DNA from: Planctomycetota bacterium
GTDB taxonomy: Bacteria; Planctomycetota; Phycisphaerae; WQYP01
Direction: 5' to 3'
Assembly: GCA_021818565.1 (NCBI GenBank)
Contig: JAKATV010000200.1
Coordinates: forward strand, 1-8,075
Length of the DNA: 8,075 nucleotides
Each line of letters starts with the position of its first letter. Within the stretch, counting starts at the first letter, position 1. Below the pieces are notes generated by a model. That model was not told where the DNA came from. It made no database searches and worked only from the letters and a program-made list of their open reading frames with translations. The translations under genes were made by a program, and so were the position numbers. Positions 6,668-8,075 of the stretch are shown here, in pieces.

Positions 6668-6919
6668 GTTACCGGCAACTATACTTGAATCAGAAGTGAG
6701 ATGGCAACCACAAATCGTTGGTTGTCCCGTTAAAAATTGTTGGAGCATTACGACGTGTTGCCGGGTAACGCATGAAAAGGGTGTCCGGGCTGGCCTTTAA
6801 TACCTTTCGCGGAAATGCGGAAGTGTGAATTGCCAAATGCGTTTCCGGCCACAAAGCATGATTGGTATGCAGGGACGCAAGTTACGGCGATGTGTTACAA
6901 GGCTCGCAGCCAATTACAC
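6668..6919 (+). ncRNA. Candidate structured RNA or long cis-regulatory leader, unrecognised
   Basis: GTTACCGGCAAC (6668-6679) pairs over its full length with GTTGCCGGGTAAC (6757-6769), leaving one bulged G: a 12-bp stem closing about 77 bases. Inside are two hairpins, TACTT/AAGTG (6682-6686 with 6694-6698, one G-U, 7-base loop) and GGCAACCA/TGGTTGTC (6703-6710 with 6719-6726, one G-U, 8-base loop). Downstream come AAAGG/CCTTT (6776-6780 with 6794-6798), CGGAAATGCG/TGCGTTTCCG (6810-6819 with 6838-6847, two G-U), GCAT/ATGC (6856-6859 with 6867-6870), and GTGT/ACAC (6892-6895 with 6916-6919) around GGCT/AGCC. A strong ribosome site follows at 6931. The layout suits a riboswitch-like leader or a separate small RNA. 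I match it to no known class. The strand is a guess from the downstream plus-strand genes, and the ends are only those of the stems seen. Confidence 0.35.
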
Positions 6920-6943
6920 TGCTCTTGGAAAAAGGAGACTGTA

Positions 6944-6976
6944 TTGAAGAAATGGTTTCATGGCCGGTTAGCATGA
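6944..6976 (+). CDS. Possible 10-codon leader peptide or gene remnant
   Basis: GGAAAAAGGAG (6927-6937) is as good a ribosome site as any in the window and lies 6 bases before a TTG codon that opens MKKWFHGRLA followed by TGA. The start has a basic Lys-Lys pair. The TGA falls in the loop of the hairpin 6966-6986. It could be a leader peptide, the broken start of a lost gene, or chance. An alternative ATG at 6952 gives a different 10-codon frame (MVSWPVSMKG) with a poor 14-base spacing. There is only one tryptophan and no codon run typical of amino-acid attenuators. Confidence 0.25.
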   Translation: MKKWFHGRLA

Positions 6977-6986
6977 AGGGCTAACC
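6966..6986 (+). other. 7-bp hairpin overlapping the mini-ORF stop
   Basis: GGTTAGC (6966-6972) and GCTAACC (6980-6986) form a perfect 7-bp stem with a 7-base loop, ATGAAGG. The stop codon of the mini-ORF lies at 6974-6976 inside the loop, so a terminating ribosome would cover the stem. Downstream bases are T-rich but broken (CAGTATTCATTCTAG), so an attenuator or weak terminator is possible but not canonical. AGTATTC is repeated at 6988-6994 and 7000-7006. Confidence 0.35.
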
Positions 6987-7021
6987 CAGTATTCATTCTA
7001 GTATTCTCAACTTCATATTTA

Positions 7022-7036
7022 TTGACCGTATGGTCA
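7022..7036 (+). promoter_or_regulatory. TGACC-N4-GGTCA palindrome upstream of the PEP-CTERM gene
   Basis: TGACC (7023-7027) and GGTCA (7032-7036) are perfect inverted arms around GTAT, 48 bases before the ATG at 7085. The left arm with the preceding T also reads TTGACC, a near-consensus -35 box, but no well-spaced -10 follows (AATAAT at 7051-7056 is 23 bases on). It may be an operator; there is no independent support. Confidence 0.25.
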
Positions 7037-7072
7037 GGTGGACGCGAGAAAATAATAATGTATGTTTTTCAC

Positions 7073-7077
7073 GGGAG
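7073..7077 (+). promoter_or_regulatory. Ribosome binding site fixing the PEP-CTERM protein start
   Basis: GGGAG lies 7 bases before the ATG at 7085. Upstream in-frame alternatives (TTG 7022, ATG 7058) have no such site and would put a hydrophilic extension in front of the signal peptide. A later in-frame ATG (7115) would shorten the signal peptide but has only ACGAG nearby. Confidence 0.6.
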
Positions 7078-7084
7078 TTTATTT

Positions 7085-7879
7085 ATGACATCTAAACAGT
7101 TTAATAACGAGCGTATGTCCGGTTTGGGGGCAGCGGTCTTCGCAGTAGCGGCTTGCGTCGGCTTGGCCGGTACAGCCTCTGCGAGCATGATCAGTGCCAC
7201 GTTCAACCCAGCGCCGGCGAGCAGCAGCACGGCACCTATTGACATTAGTGCCAACGCAGCGGCGTGGGCTTACTATGGGTACGGTTCAACAACCACGGGC
7301 ACATTTTCTTCAGGTAATACGGCGAATTTCAGCCAACTGGCGAGCACTGGCCAGTATTCGCCCGGACACTCGTCCAGCAGTGGTTCCGTTTGGCTGACAT
7401 TTCCCGGTGCCACATCGGGGCCGAGTACTAAATTTGTTTATACTTGGGGAAATGGGTCAACTGGAAACAGTTACGCTTACTCATTGACGACCACGCTGTT
7501 GGCACCGTCTGAGACGCTAAATCTTTACCTGCTCTCGTTCGACAGTGCATCAAACATTTCGGCGACGCTGAGTTCCGGCAATGGAAGCTACTCGAACAAT
7601 GACGTAGTGTTTCCACCCACGCCCGGCAGCACGGGTAATGGAACCGGACTAGGTCATGGTTATGCGGTACTTTCGCTTGCGATTAGCGGCGACAGCACCG
7701 GGGACGTACTGACATTTACAGATACCACCAATATAAGCGGTGTCACCGGCGTATCGAGTCCCTCGGGCAATGTTGGCATTCAAGCGGCCAATGTAGTCGT
7801 ACCTGAACCCTTAACCCTGGGATTGTTAAGTGTCGGCGGCTTGGGATTGCTGTTATTCAAACGCCGCCGGATGGTCTGA
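7085..7879 (+). CDS. PEP-CTERM sorting-domain protein, secreted, function unknown
   Basis: A 264-residue exported protein. Residues 1-34 are a signal peptide: a polar start with Lys and Arg, the hydrophobic stretch GLGAAVFAVAACVGLAG, and a likely cleavage site at TASAS. The mature part (35-235) is rich in Ser, Gly, Thr and Asn with few charged residues, resembling a beta-rich surface or matrix protein (for example VWLTFPGATSG, YSLTTTLLAPSETLNLYLLSFD). The C-terminus is a complete PEP-CTERM signal: VVPEP (238-242), a short hydrophobic helix (TLGLLSVGGLGLLLF) and the basic end KRRR at 259-262. In known systems exosortase cleaves this tail and the protein goes to the cell surface or extracellular matrix. 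No exosortase gene is in the window. No enzymatic motif was seen. The gene is followed by a strong terminator; upstream is the long structured region described separately. Confidence 0.9.
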   Translation: MTSKQFNNERMSGLGAAVFAVAACVGLAGTASASMISATFNPAPASSSTAPIDISANAAAWAYYGYGSTTTGTFSSGNTANFSQLASTGQYSPGHSSSSGSVWLTFPGATSGPSTKFVYTWGNGSTGNSYAYSLTTTLLAPSETLNLYLLSFDSASNISATLSSGNGSYSNNDVVFPPTPGSTGNGTGLGHGYAVLSLAISGDSTGDVLTFTDTTNISGVTGVSSPSGNVGIQAANVVVPEPLTLGLLSVGGLGLLLFKRRRMV

Positions 7880-7892
7880 TGGTTTAAATTGG

Positions 7893-7928
7893 GCCAGGCA
7901 ATGCCGGACATGGGCATTGCCTGGCTTT
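7893..7928 (+). terminator. Intrinsic terminator after the PEP-CTERM gene
   Basis: GCCAGGCAATGCC (7893-7905) and GGCATTGCCTGGC (7913-7925) make a perfect 13-bp GC-rich stem with a 7-base loop, followed at once by TTTCGTTC. Two G-T pairs could extend the stem. It lies 14 bases after the stop codon at 7879 and would separate the PEP-CTERM transcript from the prepilin-like gene, unless read-through occurs. Confidence 0.9.
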
Positions 7929-7959
7929 CGTTCACGTTTCTAAACATAAGGAGACAACC

Positions 7960-8075
7960 ATGAAACGTCGCGGTTTTACACTCATCGAGTTATTGGTGGT
8001 GATTTCCATCATTGCGTTGCTGATATCGTTGCTGTTGCCGGCGTTGGCCAAGGCCCAGCAGGATGCCAAAAGCAT
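7960..8075 (+). CDS. Prepilin-type N-terminal cleavage/methylation protein (3' partial)
   Basis: The first 38 codons of a pseudopilin-like protein, cut by the window end. It begins MKRRGFTLIELLVVISII: a short basic leader ending in Gly5, cleavage by prepilin peptidase expected between G5 and F6, methylation of the new N-terminal Phe, and the conserved Glu at mature position 5. A hydrophobic helix follows (LLVVISIIALLISLLLPAL), then AKAQQDAK. This type IV filament class III signal is used by pilins and type II secretion pseudopilins. In planctomycetes it also heads large families of surface proteins (DUF1559-like and others), and the C-terminal part needed to choose between these is missing. 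AAGGAG (7948-7953) lies 6 bases before the ATG, so the start is secure. It is 80 bases after the PEP-CTERM gene and beyond its terminator, so it probably depends on read-through or on a promoter I could not identify in the short gap. Confidence 0.93.
   Translation, partial: MKRRGFTLIELLVVISIIALLISLLLPALAKAQQDAKS

Larger units (their letters stand above)
6239..7084. other. Long intergenic region without a convincing protein gene
   Basis: About 850 bases separate the divergent regulator and PEP-CTERM genes. Open frames here are short or overlap the regulator antisense and show no family features. From left to right it holds: the regulator's ribosome site and probable promoter; three copies of a CG[G/C]ACTGTCA motif; a GGCCTG/CAGGCC hairpin; an 8-bp palindrome CCCCGGGG (6487-6494); an AT-rich patch (about 6535-6667) with A- and T-runs and a hairpin AAAAAAC/GTTTTTT (6626-6632 with 6637-6643); a strongly structured segment (6668-6919); a ribosome site with mini-ORF (6931-6976); a hairpin (6966-6986); and a palindrome near the PEP-CTERM start. 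No well-spaced promoter could be picked on the plus strand: TAAAAT (6551-6556) and TATACT (6680-6685) look like -10 boxes but lack a -35 partner. Confidence 0.7.

Noticed and set aside
6664..6710. SAM-I-like ACCGGCAAC and GGCAACC strings
   Set aside because: Only short similarity to one conserved SAM-I segment; the other conserved blocks and a terminator are missing.
6838..6890. Possible cyclic-di-GMP (GEMM) riboswitch, suggested by GGGACGCAAG
   Set aside because: The conserved GGACGCAA piece is present, but the matching 5' GGCAAACC segment, GNRA hairpin and 3' receptor helix are not found in the right order. A covariance-model search would settle it.
6690..6900. Sigma54 promoter for the PEP-CTERM gene
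   Set aside because: PEP-CTERM genes can be sigma54-dependent, but the candidate GG/GC pairs I checked in this region do not have the required 10-base spacing.
7022..7084. TTG start at 7022 or ATG at 7058 for the PEP-CTERM protein
   Set aside because: No ribosome site; the ATG at 7085 with GGGAG seven bases upstream gives a normal signal peptide.

Overview
The window looks like a chromosomal stretch from a planctomycete, most likely class Phycisphaerae or a close relative. This is inferred from four things together: an RbsABC-type sugar ABC transporter, a XylR-type regulator (sugar-sensing domain plus AraC helix-turn-helix), a PEP-CTERM sorted exported protein, and the start of a prepilin-like gene with an N-terminus typical of the large pseudopilin families of that phylum. 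No database search was possible, so the assignment rests on recognition of families only.

Left half (1-4793, plus strand): a five-gene, tightly spaced cluster that is probably one operon whose 5' end lies outside the window. It holds the end of an RbsA-type double ATPase, an RbsC-type permease, an RbsB-type lipoprotein binding protein, a 422-residue double-cupin protein that resembles type I phosphomannose isomerase around its metal site, and a TIM-barrel sugar (phosphate) isomerase/epimerase with a complete E-D-H-E metal set. The transporter would import a monosaccharide or cyclitol and the two enzymes would interconvert it. No kinase or dehydrogenase is seen, so the pathway is incomplete here and the substrate is not known.

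Middle (4794-6238): a short convergent intergenic region with a 7-bp hairpin, then a minus-strand XylR-type regulator that is the obvious candidate controller of the sugar operon. Upstream of it is a reasonable sigma70-type promoter, and three copies of a C-G-[G/C]-ACTGTCA motif lie around that promoter.

Intergenic region 6239-7084: about 850 bases with no convincing protein gene. It is not featureless. It contains the repeats above, an AT-rich patch (about 6535-6667), a 12-bp long-range stem enclosing two hairpins (6668-6769), further hairpins to 6919, a strong Shine-Dalgarno site followed by a 10-codon mini-ORF, a 7-bp hairpin overlapping the end of that ORF, and a small palindrome. This is the part of the window most likely to hold something undescribed: a structured non-coding RNA or a long cis-regulatory leader.

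Right end (7085-8075, plus strand): a 264-residue secreted low-complexity PEP-CTERM protein, a textbook intrinsic terminator (13-bp perfect stem), and the first 38 codons of a prepilin-type protein. These belong to cell-surface or secretion functions and have no visible link to the sugar operon.
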